Positions 40,201-55,200 of a stretch of DNA of 64,000 nt are shown here, piece by piece. The position numbers and the translations under genes were made by a program. Under the pieces are notes generated by a model, which worked only from the letters and a program-made list of their open reading frames with translations, ran no database searches and had not been told where the DNA came from. The DNA comes from Cruorifilaria tuberocauda (Eukaryota; Nematoda; Chromadorea; Rhabditida; Onchocercidae), in the NCBI GenBank assembly GCA_013365365.1, contig JABVXU010000102.1:89710-153709 (forward strand), in the 5' to 3' direction. How positions within the stretch are numbered: position 1 is the first letter of the stretch; every line of letters starts with the position of its first letter.

Positions 40201-43200
40201 GATACCATTTTCCTACTGTCCAAGTGTTATTGGTTGTCGGGCAGTAATTCGAGATAAAGAACGTCGAGATGTGATACAGTTTTTCATTGATGATAAGTAT
40301 ACTGCTTCATTTTATTTTAATGAAAGTCAAAAAGGACCAATATATATTGTAAGTTTTTCAAGTTTTATTTATACCGGAGAAAATACTACTTTTACTCAAC
40401 ATCTCTAAAAAAAATTATTCGAGATTTAAGTAGTGTAGGTGCTGGAAAAATTACTGAAATCCCTATTTGATATTGCACAACAAACTGAAATCATAACATT
40501 CGTTTTTTTTCGTACTTCCTTATTAGTGCAGTTTTATGTAGGATTCGATAACATCCTTGCCATTTCATTCATATAGCGATACATTATTGACCCCATTACC
40601 TGTTGATGTCTCAATGCAATATATACAAGAATGCAGTTCGGATAACTTCAAAAATGAGTAAGCGTTGTTCCCGTGAATCATTAAAGACATATTCAGCGAA
40701 TTTTAAAACTTAAAAGTATTCCATGGAAAAGATATCTCTAAAAAGTTTTTTTTTCGTAAGTCGTGAATCTAAGAGTTTTGGCTTTGTCTTGGAATCTGCG
40801 AAGACCACTTCTAAGAAAAAAAATTCAAAAATTTAGTGCTGAATATCTAGTTTAATCTTTATAGCCCATCAGACGTAAGTGAATACTGTCGGCAGAAAGT
40901 ATTCTCCATAACATCCGAGTACAATATGGCAGCACTTCCATGTGATTGTAGTTCTCAAGGCAGTACAAGTTTTATGTGCGAGGAATATGGTGGCAAGTGC
41001 TCTTGTCGACCGAACGTAATAGGACGACGATGTGATCGTTGCGCAACCGGCTATTATAGTTTTCCGGATTGCATTAGTTTGTTATTTCCCAACTTTCTCT
41101 TGCCTTTTGATTGAATTTGAAACTCTGTCTAGTAGTATTCAGTTTCAGAATGTAGATGTCCAGATAATCACTTATGTGATGAGAACACTGGTCAATGTTT
41201 TTGTCCACCACATGTACAAGGGAAACATTGCGATAGCTGCGTACCCTACGCGTTCGGCTACGATCCTTTGATTGGTTGTCAGCTGTGTGGCTGTCAGCAA
41301 AATGGCTCCGAAGCTCGTCAGCTTCAATGTGATCCAGACAATGGACAGTGCTTGTATGTTATCCTTCTATCAGCCTCTTTATTTTTCCTTGAAAACGGAG
41401 TAGATGCAATTGTTAACAGTAAATTGTCTGTATCCATGATAATGGGAAAACTTAACATAGGTGCAAAGTCAATGTTGGTGGCAGAAAGTGCGACAAATGT
41501 TTGCCAGGTTTTTATGGCTTTCCACATTGTTACGAATGCGCATGCGAAATAAAGGGTACCACTGAAGAAATTTGTGAATCAACCAATGCAGCTTGTAAAT
41601 GCAAAGTAAGCTCTAAAAGCATTTTGTATCATTATCTAAATCGATTCACTAATGAAATTATTTAACAGATGCACCCAACAGCTCATTGTTTCAGAAGAAT
41701 GTAATTGGTGAGAATTGTGATATTTGTCGACCTGGTACTTTCGATTTACGTGCATCGAACTCTGATGGATGTGCGGAATGTTTCTGCTTTGGTGCAACAG
41801 ATCGCTGTCGATCTTCATTTTTTCCCATCACTTTTGTAATATTTTATCACATTATGTACAGTATTATAAAAAATAACTTAATTAAATAAGGTATTTTTTG
41901 CTCCAGTAATTCTTGATTCTCAAAGGTTAATTTCGATGAAGAAGCATGGAAAGTGTATCCAAATGATTCTGTAATACATTCGCATGGTAAGGTGATATAT
42001 GAGGCAAAGACTGCTGGTAAAAACGATGTTTATTTTTTGGTTCCAATAGGATCAGGCCACGATTTCACTATCTCTTATGGTTTACAAGTAATAATTGTTT
42101 GGAAATTTCGTATCAATTAAAGTTTTATGAAATTGACTTTTAGAGAAGCGTATTGTTCATTCTTTCAGTTATCTTTCGTGATAGTATCGAATCCACGAGA
42201 TGGTGAAACCAAAATGAGCTCTGCACCTGATGTCCAGTTAATTGGAAATAATACAGTTCTGGATTTTTGGGCTCGAGAACAACCAGTTAATCCAAGAATA
42301 CCATTCAGTGTTGAAATCAAACTTCTGCCTGTAAATTTTAAATATTCGTGAAGTCGCGAAACGCGCTTTTTTTGTTTACTCGTCCATTCACAATCATACA
42401 ATTGCATTGTGTTGTGTACGATCAGATTACTATGATTAGATTAATATTGGTTTAGGAAAACTTCATGGAATCGACAGGAGAACCAACGACTCGTGATACT
42501 TTGATGATGGTACTACATGATTTGGATGAGCTTAGGATTAAGGCTTGTTACTATTCAAATTGTGAATTGGCGGCAGTTAGCGAGTTACAACTTGAAATAG
42601 CTGAAGATGATCAAACAATTGGTGATAGTTACACAGCTTCTTCCGTCGAAATTTGTCAGTGTCCACCACCTTATAGTGGTCTTTCTTGTCAGGTACCAAA
42701 ACTTGATCCTTTCCAGAAATAAGTTTTGGATTGTAATGCGTTCTCGAAAGAGGCTTTTTAAAAGTTAATGTAATATTTGTAAGATTACTAAAATTTTTTA
42801 GCTGTGTTCCCCTGGTTATTATCGTGTCAATAATGGTCGATATCTTGGTTCCTGTGTTCCTTGCAATTGTAATGGTCACTCTGGAAGCTGTGACCCGACA
42901 ACTGGAACTTGTTTCGATTGTGAGCATGACACCTTTGGCAATCACTGCGAATTTTGTCGGGTAGGATTTTATGGCGATGCTACCAAAGGAGGACCTTATT
43001 CATGTCTGCCATGTGCGTGTCCATATGCTACTGATACTAACAACTTTGCTACAAGTTGTCAGGTTAATATTCTCTTTTGTTTTCATTATTTACTCAAGGC
43101 AAAGTTTTAGTAAGCATTAATGGTATACAACAGTGTATAAGTTTATTTGTTCAACTTTGTCATCACCCTTTCATTTCCAAAAGAAAACTGATGAAACTTT

Positions 43201-46200
43201 ATCGTTTGAAGGTTAGTGAAACAGGATTGTTAAAGTCATGTTTCTGTAAGAAAGGATATACTTCTGATCATTGCGAACGATGCGATGTTGGCTATTACGG
43301 CCAACCTAGTGCAGTCGGTGGGTCTTGCCATAAATGTAAATGCAATGATAATAATGACCTTAGTAAGGATGGTTCTTGTCATCCTATAACCGGTGTTTGC
43401 TATCTTTGTTTAAATAATACCGATGGTGCACATTGCGAAAATTGCAAACCGTGGTTCTATGGTGACGCTGTAGAGGCTAAAAATTGTACAGGTGAGCAAT
43501 GATATCATTTCTTGCATTATAAGAAAATTTTATTGGAGAATGAAATCTTGTAAGATTTCAACTAATTTTATTCCGTTGTTTATTTATTTATTTTTTTCCA
43601 AAATTTTTTTTCTTTTTTCTAAGACATGAGACTAATCATCAATTTCATTGGTTTCCGTTGATGAGTCCTTTTTGAAGGTTTTCTTTTGTAAGTTTTATAG
43701 ATTGCGCATGCAATCAATGCGGTAGTTCATTATGTGACAGCAGATCTGGACGATGTGAATGCTTGGCGAATGTAGAAGGAGAAAAGTGTGATCGTTGTGT
43801 GGTAAATCCTTTTTTGTTTTGTTTAACTGCTATTAGTTTTAAGCATTTAAAAATAGAACGAATAGAAGAATTTTGAAAAAAAAGCCATTTCTTGAACTAT
43901 TCATAAATATTTACATTAAAATGATGGCTTCATTAGGCGAATGCGTGGGGTTTCATGCGTTGCCGCGGTTGCGAAATGTGCAACTGTGCATTAGCATCAT
44001 CAAGCTCGCAATGTGATGCTGAAACCGGGCAATGTTCTTGTATGCCTGGGGCTGCTGGACAAATGTGCGAAATTTGTGAGTACGGCTACTGGAATTATGG
44101 ATCAACCGGATGCTCCAGTTTGTTTCAATATGACGTTTTATTTCTAATTTCTTTTTTTCTGTATTAATGAAGTACTCAACTAATGAAGCTAAACAGCTAT
44201 GAAACCCTTGTTTAATGGTGATGTAGATGAGCAAAGCTATATTTATATTGTTTTCTGAAATTGACTTAACTGGTGTCTGTCAGGTAAAGATGAATGGTAA
44301 GTTGTACTGATGATTTTTTAATCATAATTTTAGAATGTGATTGTGAGGCAGATTTATCGATGGGAACAGTGTGTGACGTGAATACAGGACAGTGTCACTG
44401 TCAAGAAGGTGCCACTGGGCCTCGATGCGATCAATGTGCTTCACAGTACCTGCGAATACCAAATTTTGGATGCCGATGTAAGTTGTTTTAATCATTATTT
44501 TTAGGAAAAATTGGCAATGAATAAAAGAAGGATTAGATCTTTCCAAAATTAAACTTTCTTATCGTTTTGTTCTGAAGTAAACTTTTTCCCGCGTACACTG
44601 AAAAATGCAAAAATGATTATTGAAATCTTTGTGGTTTTTTTAAATCAAACAGATAAAATTTCATAAATAAAAATATCATTTTAGTGTGCAGTGAATGTGT
44701 TCACTCAGTGATGCATGATCTGGATAGATTATCCGATAATATTGATTTTATTAATGAAACAATAAACAATATTTCAACAACTGCCCTTACGGGTACCCGT
44801 CTTAAACGAATTCGTAAGAAAATCACTGCTATGAAGGTAAATAACTCCTTTTCATTATCATGATTTGAGAAATTTATTTCATGCTGGCATAAGTATGACA
44901 CTTCAAGATATGAATCGTTTGTAGATGACAGTTGTAAATTATATGGATCCAGCATCTGATGTACGTGTGGAAAGTTTAAATAGAGATATATTTGGTGCAA
45001 CTTCTGATGTTGTCGGTGTAACTGTTCGTGTAAATCGATCCTTGGATAAGCTTAATGTTATTGACGATACTATGAATGATATCATCAACAGAACTAATGT
45101 CGTAAGTCACTAATAGTATTGTATGAAACAGCAGGAGGTCTCTCCAGGAACTTTCTTCCTACTTACAACGAAGTTTTGAAAAAAAGGAAAACTGAATGAG
45201 GCTATCGATTTAATGTCGTACAACAAGTGATGAATTGAAATAACTTGCAGTTTTAAAGCCCTAAACTTGATAATTATTGATTAAGAAAAATACCATATCG
45301 GCTATAGATTTGTTTCGAGAAAAGTAAATAATATTGATGCGGAAAGATTTGTACTAGCGGAGCGCTAGTGACTGTGTTTAAAAAAGTTATAATGATTAGA
45401 TGAAGTTTAAATTAATTTCGTCATAAAAAGAATTGTTGTGAACCGATCTTAATTTTTTTTTCTCTGCTTTACAAGGATATATCCATGATTGTCTAGATCT
45501 TCAGTTTAAATCTTTTCATAATGTTTCATTTTCAGTTGTAGTTCGAAAAATGGTTCCATCATTTTTACACATTCCAAATGCGAGTGAAATCTTTTGTTCT
45601 ACTTTTTTTGTGGTTATAAGATCCATTATCTCGTAATTACATTGCAGTTTCCGGCAGATGTATTTGATCGTGTTGGAGTTTCTTCAGCAACTGTTGATTC
45701 TTTAAAAAATCTCGTCTTCTCACTGGGCAAAGATTCCACTGCAGTAGATCGTCAGACATGGTTGATGGATTCAATTTTACTTTTGCAAAAGATCCGTGAT
45801 GCTGCGAACGAGTTGGTTTCCCCGAAATACTTTTTATTTTTGCATTTAATTATTGCATATAATTTATTCATTTCCCAACATTGTTGAACTTATTTTTTAA
45901 TGGAAACCTTATCAATCTTAACACTTTCATCTATTGCACTTTTATTATCCGCTCTCATTATTGTTAAATGAAACGATCATTACATGGTTAGGTATTTCTC
46001 GCAATATTGATGTCACATCATGTCTTACTTCTCAAAAAAATTTAGTAAAGAGGCGAGGGAACGAATGGAAAATGCGAATAATGACACCCAAAGATTGTTG
46101 AGACGTATGAGAGAGTTAAAGGATGAAAAAAATGCAATGCATGCAAAGTATTTTAATATAAGAGATCAGCTGAACGAATTGATAAATAACATTACGGAAT

Positions 46201-49200
46201 ATCGTTCTTTTCTTTATGAAGTGAGCAGTTCAATTGAAAATACTCTTCAGGTCAGTTACACTTTGTTTGTTCTGAAAATATCTTCTTTCTGTGTTCGTTC
46301 TTGATAGCATCTTTTATTTACTGCCACATTATATTGTTGTATTCCAGCGGGTGAATAACTCAAATATACGACGCATAAATTCTGTGCAAGCTGGTGTAAA
46401 AGCAGGTGATGCGAAGATGAATGAAACTCATGCAGCTATCAGCAGTCTCACAGCAACTTCCGAAACCTTTGTAGAATCATTAAATAATCTTAACAAAATG
46501 CTCCGTAAAGTAATGAGCAATGTTCAAAATGTGCTCAATCAGCTCAGTGTCATGGATGGTAGATATCGTCATAAGTGGATAAATAATATTGATAAGGTTA
46601 TTGTGTTATTTCGAACGTATTAGTTTAAAAAAGTATGGATGATAAGATTGCTTGTTGAAGTGGATGATAAGACTAAGTGTTGATGGTAAGATTATTTTTA
46701 TTTCGGGTTTCCGACATGTATCATTTGTCTATTTGTGGATTTCGTTGAGCTCCATTATTTAATAGCTAAATATTTGTGATTGGTAGTACTTTCTGAAGTA
46801 AATCAGTTTCTGAAAATCTATTTCAGGGCAATGAAGGGTTATTAGTGTACTTACATTGTATTACAGAATGCATATAGAAACAAGTCGAAAGAACTGGAAA
46901 GTGAAGCATTGTTTTTATCCTCTTTGTTCGGTAGAACACGAATTGAAGCAAAGAATGCCGTAGCAGCTATTAATGGTTATAAAGAATTGATGGAACATTT
47001 AAAAAAAGCACGAAATATGACAAATCAGGCATCTCTAAATGCAAAACAAGCTAGAAAGTTCCAGGAGGAAGAAACGGTAGTAATTAAATATCAAAAGAAG
47101 TACTTTTGCTCATATTATATTTGTATTATTTTAGAAATCAAAATCACATTTACTATAGTTTTTGGAATTCAACAGATTTTCAAAATTTAATTTGCAGGTA
47201 GCACTAGCGAAAACACTTCGCGAGCAATCAGCTGATTTGCTACGCTCTGCTGTTGATCTAAAACAGTCTAGTGTAAACAATATAGATTATCTGAAAGCTG
47301 TTTTCGTAAAAAAAGCATCAGAATTACAATTCCTTATCGAGAAGCAAAAAAAAATCCTTGAAAGCCTTCGCCCTAAATTCGATGACGGAGAAGTGGTATA
47401 TTTTCATGTTTAGTAATCGAAAGAATAAATAAGGAATATTCTTTTGTTGAAATTTTTCTCTTATCCTTTATTTTGCATTATTAAATTTATTTTCTGAAAT
47501 AAATGAATCAGAAAATAATTTTCAGAATGCAAAACTAGAACATTCTTTAGCTGTTTCGGAAGAGACAAGAACAAGAATTGATGGTACCACTTCCTTATTT
47601 AATCGGTTCAAGCCTGATTTGGAAAAAATGATTATTCGTACCGAGAAACTCATCGGGTCAATTTTAATCTCTGCTAACGATATGGATAATGCTAGGGAGC
47701 AAATTTCAAAGGTAAACCAAAAGCAAATTAGCATATTGCTTTAGTTTGCATGCAGATGATGGTCATGATTAGATATTACATGTTAATTAGCTCCTTTGAA
47801 AGTTTAATTTAAGCTAATAAACGAAAGTTCACCCATCATGGAAGAGCTGGAAGTGCAAAAGAAAGCTGCTTCAAATACTTCGACAACGATAGAACATTGT
47901 CGTGAAAAGCTAAATTTGTTGAAAGAAAAGATCACCCTCACTCGAGATTTAGCCAACAGGGTTTGTTTTTTCGTTCATTTAATTAACTGCCAAAAATGAT
48001 TTATTTCAGTAAATCAATAAAGAATAAGTTCGAATCATTCAATTACAGATCAAATTGGGCGCACATTTTGAAAAAGGAAGCATTTTGGAGTTGCCATTGC
48101 CTCCACGAGTAACACGTTCTGCAGCATACACTAACATCGAATTTTTCTTCAGAACAACAAACAGTAGTGGTATCTATTGACTGTTACTTTGAAAATTTTC
48201 ACAAATGATTTTGTATGAAAGAAGATGAACAGTAGAACTTTTTATTTTTATTAGGTTTAATATTATTCTTTGGTAATGAACTTGGCGTTGCTGGAACTCG
48301 TGCTGTGCCAACCGATGACTACATTGCTGTTGAAGTAGAAAGAGGTCATTTGAGGGTAGTTGTTAATCTTGGTGAAACACCCACTCAATTAATCTCGGAT
48401 TCGTAAGTTTTTCCAATTTCCGGGAGGTAATTTACGAATGATATTAATTAATGAAATGTGGAAATAATTGATCTATCTCTCATTTTTTTTCTTCTTTAAG
48501 AATAACTAAGGAAAGATTCTCATCGTCACTCTGAAAATCAAATATGGATCAATTTGATGTAACGTATTGGTAAGATCTGAATATGATGTGTAATTAGCCA
48601 TTTCGAACGAGTTCGAATAATTTACTCTATTTTCTAGCTCTGTTGCTGATGGCAGTTGGCGAAAGGTTTCCATAGATCGTATCGGTAAAACAATTAAACT
48701 GCGAGTATCGTCAGCAAATTCAGCAAATTATGAAGAGGAAAAAATCCGAGCCATAAGAGGCTTCAAATCAGTGCTCAATCTCCACCAAAAGAAAAGTCGC
48801 TTATTTGTCGGTGGTATTGTTCTCGGTGTGAATGTAAGGAAATATGTGCTATAATTGAAGTCGAATTATTATTATGCATGACAGGTTTTTTTTCAGTTAA
48901 TCAGAGATTTATAGATTTCACCAGATGTACACAATCGTGAGTTCAGTGGCGATATCGAAGATTTACGTATTCACGGTGAAACAGTCGGTCTATGGAATGT
49001 CAAAAAAGGAGGTAATTACAATGTGCAAGGTGCGAAGAAAAAAATTTTTGCTGTTTCATCGTTGACTGATGAAATTGGTTCGTTCGCTTTCTTCTTGCTT
49101 GCATAAAATGTATGGAATTCATTATGAATCTTCAGTCTGATCATCTGTTTTCTAATTAAAAATTTATTGATTATGGAATTTTTGGGGAGAATGACACTTA

Positions 49201-52200
49201 CTGATCTTTTCAGAACTTGTGAATATTTCGAAATAGATCTTTTCCGTATATAATTTGGTTCAAAAAGAAATTAAGTAATGGAAGTGATGTTTTACAGCAC
49301 TGAGCTTTAACGGAGATGGATACGCTGTTCACAAATTGGGTATTTGGAATCCACGAAAGCAAACAATTTTTTCCTTAACTTTTCAGACATTTTCTCCTGA
49401 TGGACTGTTCTTATACCTTGGGAAAGAAGTATGTATTACGAAGTCAGCAATTTCAAATAATGTTTTATTTCTTTCACTAAAATTTCCAATACTTAAGTGT
49501 TCACATTTCAATATTTTTTAGCGCGATTTCCTATCTCTTGAACTACAAGATGGTAGAGTGAAGCTATCATTTGATTTTGGTTCGGGAGTTGGAAAATTGA
49601 GTAGTAGTGGTAGTAATTACAACGATGGCAAGCCTCATTCTGTCTACGTGCACCGGTTAGAACGTCATGCTCGTATGCAAATTGATGATAATGATGTTTC
49701 GAAAGGTGATTCACCTGGTACAATGTTCGACCTGAATCTATCTGACGTTTTTTATTTGGGCGGTGTGCCCTCTGACGTTTCGACGTTAGTTCATTTTATT
49801 TTTGTTTGTTTCCTTTTTAGTCATAATTTTGAAACATTCTGAAGATGACAATGCAACGTAGATGGTGAACTCTTCTTTTGAAATGTGCTCTTTAAAATCA
49901 TGAAGTATCCTGGATTTTATTCTCGATGTTTATTACATTTGATGTTATTGGAAAAGCTAACACATTTCTGGATTCCATCATCCGAATAACCTTTCCTGTC
50001 CAAAGGTTAACTCCTGTAGTGCATAAATTCATCAATTGATTTATTAGTTTTTCTCTTTATTTTGCTTGGCAGTATATCTCATCTATCCATGGTTTCGGCA
50101 GAGCGTCTGTTCTATTCAGTAGCTTTTGTCTTTTGTTGTGGTTATGACCACAATACCATAAAATCCTTTTACACTTTAATCTCATTTACTGTTTTCATAT
50201 TTTCGTTGTAATGACTAAAGTGGACAATATTTATCAAGTGCAAGTCCTGAAATTTGTGTAAGAATGATGGACAAAGAGTAAATGATGCATGATAAGCAGA
50301 TAATGGCTTCACAACGACCATTTCCATCGTTCTTATACAAATAACACAAATTATGAGATTGCTTCCAGACGAACAACGGTTGTATCGATGAATGGTTGTA
50401 TAGAACACGTGAAATTGGACAACCGCTTAATGGACCTAAGTAAATCGAGGACTGCGAAAGGAGTGCAGCTAGGATGCAAAGCTCAAAATGTACGTGTTAT
50501 ATCAATGGTATCGGAACATTCTAGTGCTACTTTCAGCAGTTTCATCGTTAGAAAAGATTATCTCGAAATGACATTTCGATTTAAAACAAACCGACCGTCT
50601 GGTATCCTTGCATCGGTTATTTCCGATGAACAGGTTGGTTTTTCAACACGTTCTAAAATCAAGAGCTTCATCAAAGTGCGTAATTTTAACAGTAGATAGT
50701 CAATTGAAACAAATTCTGCTTTATAAGTGTTAATCAATCAATGTGTTTATCAATGTTTATCAGTAAGAATAGGCTTTGAAACCACTAAGAAATTGGGGCT
50801 GCAAACTTTAGATGAGAACGAACATGACGAAAAATAACATCATTATTGGAAGCTAGAAATACAATGTTACAGGAAATCTTGTTGCAATTACGTTATCAAA
50901 ATGGATTTATTGCGGCCGAATACGGATCTGATAATAAGGATGTTGTTGAAATCGAATTCAGATCAGTTGCTGATGGTCAGTGGCATTATTTTGCGGCTGT
51001 AGTGAAACCGGAAACTATGCGACTGGATGTGGATGATCTTTATTCAAGTGAAATTCGTAGGACTGTCACTGATAATGAGGTTTGACTTATAAGGTCTTCA
51101 ATTTATTTTCATAATACTTTTGCATTGTTCTTCCTGATTATTTGCAGACACTGTGATTGATTTGAGTCATATCTATTTTACTTATCACAGGTAGTTGGTA
51201 TACCGATCATTGTACAGTTTGGTCAGTCACTCGATTCCAACTTACATTTCGAAGGATGCATTGGTGATGTAACATACAATGGTCAATTACTCGATTTTGC
51301 TGAAGTGAGTTTTTTGAGAATGCAAAATGCACTCTTATCAGTTTATCAAACGAAAAGCATTTTTAGAGAATATCATCGAGAACATCTTTTTTACCTATGC
51401 CATTCAATTCATTTTCCAATAGAATTACGAAATACAGACTCGAACCTTCTGTATAATATTACAACTTTTCATATAAATTTCCTTCATAACGATATTGTTC
51501 CAGGCATCAACGAAAGGTGTGAGTCTAACGGGCTGTTCCTTTCCGGAAGATATCTCGACGACAGATGTATTTTCTAAACAAGCATCAACGAATGAACCTC
51601 TGCATATCGCCATACTCGGGACAAACAATATTCAGCCATCATTAATAGAAACCACCAAAGAATCCACTAAAGAAAGAGTCAGTATTTCGAAAATCATAAT
51701 ATTGATTAAAGGACTCATTATTACTTAGGTGAAACTGGTGGGTGTCTGTGGATAGTTTTTTAAATATATGTTCATTTTTAGATAATATCATCGAGAATAA
51801 CTTTCCTTCCAAAATTAAGAGGAACTGCTCGCAAGCCAGACGAATGCGCACTTCTGAGAAGATCTTACGGAGATCGAGCAGATTCCAGCGGTACTCGATT
51901 TGGTCTGTCTCCTTCATCACGTCTTGAGTTTGATAAGCCACCTGCTTCATTTGATAAAAGGTATGTAAAAATACTATAAGACGATCCAGTTCTTGCTTAC
52001 TTGCAATTATTTATCTTAGGATAGAAAAACGAAAAAATTTCTGTTGTTTCCCTTTAAGTAAAAATGTTCCCTATAGATGTAATGACCTTTACAAATACAA
52101 ACTAATCAAACTCAAAAGTTCTATTTTTAACTCTATTTCATTTAAAAATGACTGCAAATTTACAGTAGTCTCTTCTCGATACAATTGCGAGCCACGGCAT

Positions 52201-55200
52201 CAAATGGAATAATTATGTTTACGACAAATCATAAGCATACTGATTACTTAGCTTTATATCTTGTCAACGGCATTGTCCATTTTGCTTACAATTCGGGATC
52301 AGGACAAGTAATGAATATTCTCATATTATTATCTATTTTTCAAATTTAAACGATTTTATTTTCTACCACTAATAAAAGTTATTACGATCTTGTTATGTAT
52401 GTTTAGGCTGTTCTAAGATCAAATAAAACTGTTATGGATAACGAATGGCATAGTATAGGAGCGGGACGTGAAGGCCTTGCGGGAACGCTATATATCGACA
52501 ATGTATTGGAAGCAAATGGACAGTCTCCTCTTGGAACTGACGCAGTTGATACTCAACCACCAATCTATATTGGTGGACTCCCATCAGATCTTATACATTT
52601 TGCATCCAGAATATTACCGGTATGCTTTTTTTCCAAACTGAAGGAATAATCAGGATTTAGTAAAATTTTCTTCTAGTTTCAATGAAATTACTGTACTGGT
52701 TAGTGCTTATTACTTATTTATTACTTATTACAAGTTATTAACATAATTGAAGGGTGCTAAATCGGTTTTTGGTGGATGTTTGAGAGATTTCAAGCTTAAC
52801 GAAATGAAGTTTGGTGTACCATCAGCAAAGATTGGGACAGTGCCATGCAGTCAATACACTGAAGAAGGATTATATTTTGGAGAAAATGGTGGCTACGCTA
52901 TATTAAGCAAAAATTTGAAGGTATGGTATTTAATTGAATAGCAACGCAAATCCTTTTGTGACACTCTGAACACATTCATTACAATATCGTAAAATGAACT
53001 TGAAGACATTGGATTATGCCAAATATGCAACTTTTGACATGTAAGGTAAACGTATGGTGAAGTATGCAACATTGCAATTAATAGGTAGTATTGATACATA
53101 TTAAACTATGAAAAGCATGAAAGGCTTTGCGCACTGGCTGTATCAACATGTCAGCTTTAGATTTGTAATATGCTGCGAGGATTTCAGAATCTAATCATTG
53201 CTGTGAATAAAATTTGATGCCTCGGTACCTTCAGGAGTTCGGTTAATTTATATCCAGGTTTCCCAATACAAAAAAAAATTCTCCCGAGGAATAACGTAGA
53301 TTGTTGAGATGAGATAGAGAAATAAAAATGGAATATCTTTCGTCGGTTTCTTGTGCTCTTACAGAATTGATATTTATAATGAGTTCCCTTGACGTGGGGA
53401 AACAAAAGTAAGGAAATTGTATTGTGCTAAACGAGAATTTTAATGGTTAACTTTCCTATATTTATTCACGTTATTCTGTCGAGTGTATTTCGATTACCTT
53501 CGAATTTCATTTATCTTTTAATTCTGTTACTTGAATGCTATCAATAAATTTATGCTTAATAATTACCCTAACGTTTACATGTTTTATGTCGTACCAATTG
53601 TGCACTAATTGAAGTTGACAGCTTTGAAAAATTCCAAACAAAATGAATTAATGTACATACAATGGCTAAACATACAACATTAGTTAAATAATCGGATTAG
53701 TATTGAAATATAAATACAAAGATATGGAGCATCAAAGTAATATTCGTGATTATCACTGTCGCAAAGATCAAACAAGAATAGGTTAGGCCTGAGAATTTCA
53801 AATTTTTCAAGTAAAACATGAAATCAGTGAATCTGAACAATGAAGAATGGTATATCACAATTTCCCACTACTTTTTAGGTTGGATCATCGTTCAACATTG
53901 AGTTAGAAGCGCGACCTCGAACAAAAACTGCGGTTTTGTTATCAGTTGGTATTGTGGAATATTTAACACTTCAGTTCATCAATGGCACTGTCAAATTCAC
54001 AGTGGATAATGGTGCAGGTCCCGAAACGGTAACACATGTACCAATCATGTCCAATGCTCTATGCGATGGGCACTGGCACCATATAAAGGTTGGTAACGTT
54101 TTCAGTTAGGTAACATTTCTGAATGCTGCCATTTGAAACAGGGAAGATATTAGTTCTATTGATGATAAAGGGACTACTCTGTCTGTTTCATTCGATTTAT
54201 TTGACGACAAATTTCTTTCTCTGAGCAGGGAATTAGGATGTTCAGTTCATAATAAAGGCTGTCGAATTGGTTAGAGTGAAAATGAGGACCTTATCAATTT
54301 TGTAAGGATTTATTTTTGGGGAAATTAGTAGTGAACATTATATAATAATTAGTTTTGATAGATGAAAATTTCCTTCTGATTATTTGTGATTAAAGTGATC
54401 ATCTATTAGTTTGAATGGGAATTGTTAAAGATTAGAAGAGTTGGATAATAAAAATAATTATCGTTGAGGATAGGAGACTAATCGTTGAATTGTCTCTTCG
54501 AAAATTGTTTGGGATATTGAAGAATGATTTTCATATCAGATGAAGATGGCTTTTATAACCAGTTTGGAATTAAACATAAAAGTGAATAATGATTACGAGA
54601 TTTATTACAGTCGAATTTCCGGCATATAAAGAGTTAATGTTTCGAAATTTCCGGCAAATTTAAATAGTGAGTTAGTAATTAATCATGCGAGTTGCAATTA
54701 ACTGGAATTAATGCGTTTAAGTCAATCTTACATGATTGACTAAAATTCTTGACAAATGCAACCATAAGTCACTTGATTGGAAACACTAAAGATAAGAGTT
54801 TTGCACAACATAAGACCCTGTAAAATGCTTTTATAACCTTAACATTTTTGTATTATAAGAATTTTTCAAGTTTTCCGATATCGTCTATCATAATACTACC
54901 TACTTTGCACCTATGATAAATTGTTCATTTATTTATATTCAGCTTTACAAAACGAAGAATCTGATGACTTTGACCGTCGATGGTAGAAGTAATTTAAACA
55001 TAATGAAGAAAGGTAAAAAGACGGACACAAATACGAAGGATCCACTATATTTGGGTGGTATCCCAAAAGGCACCAGATCAAGAGGTCTACAAACGACAGG
55101 TAGTTTTACACAGAATTTAGCATGAGCGCATGGTAAACCATATAACATCATTTTTAGAGGGATTTATGGGCTGTGTTCGTGTTCTGAATATGGGAAAGAA

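Noticed and set aside
40573..40657. Laminin exon starting at the CATATAG acceptor near 40577
   Set aside because: In the phase left by the preceding exon it reads into a stop. The TAG acceptor at 40539-40541 gives the full conserved segment.
46549..46562. Donor after VMDG in the laminin coiled coil (GTAGAT at 46559)
   Set aside because: It leaves phase 1, while the next exon needs phase 0. Extending to NNIDK (46596) fits both phase and heptad pattern.
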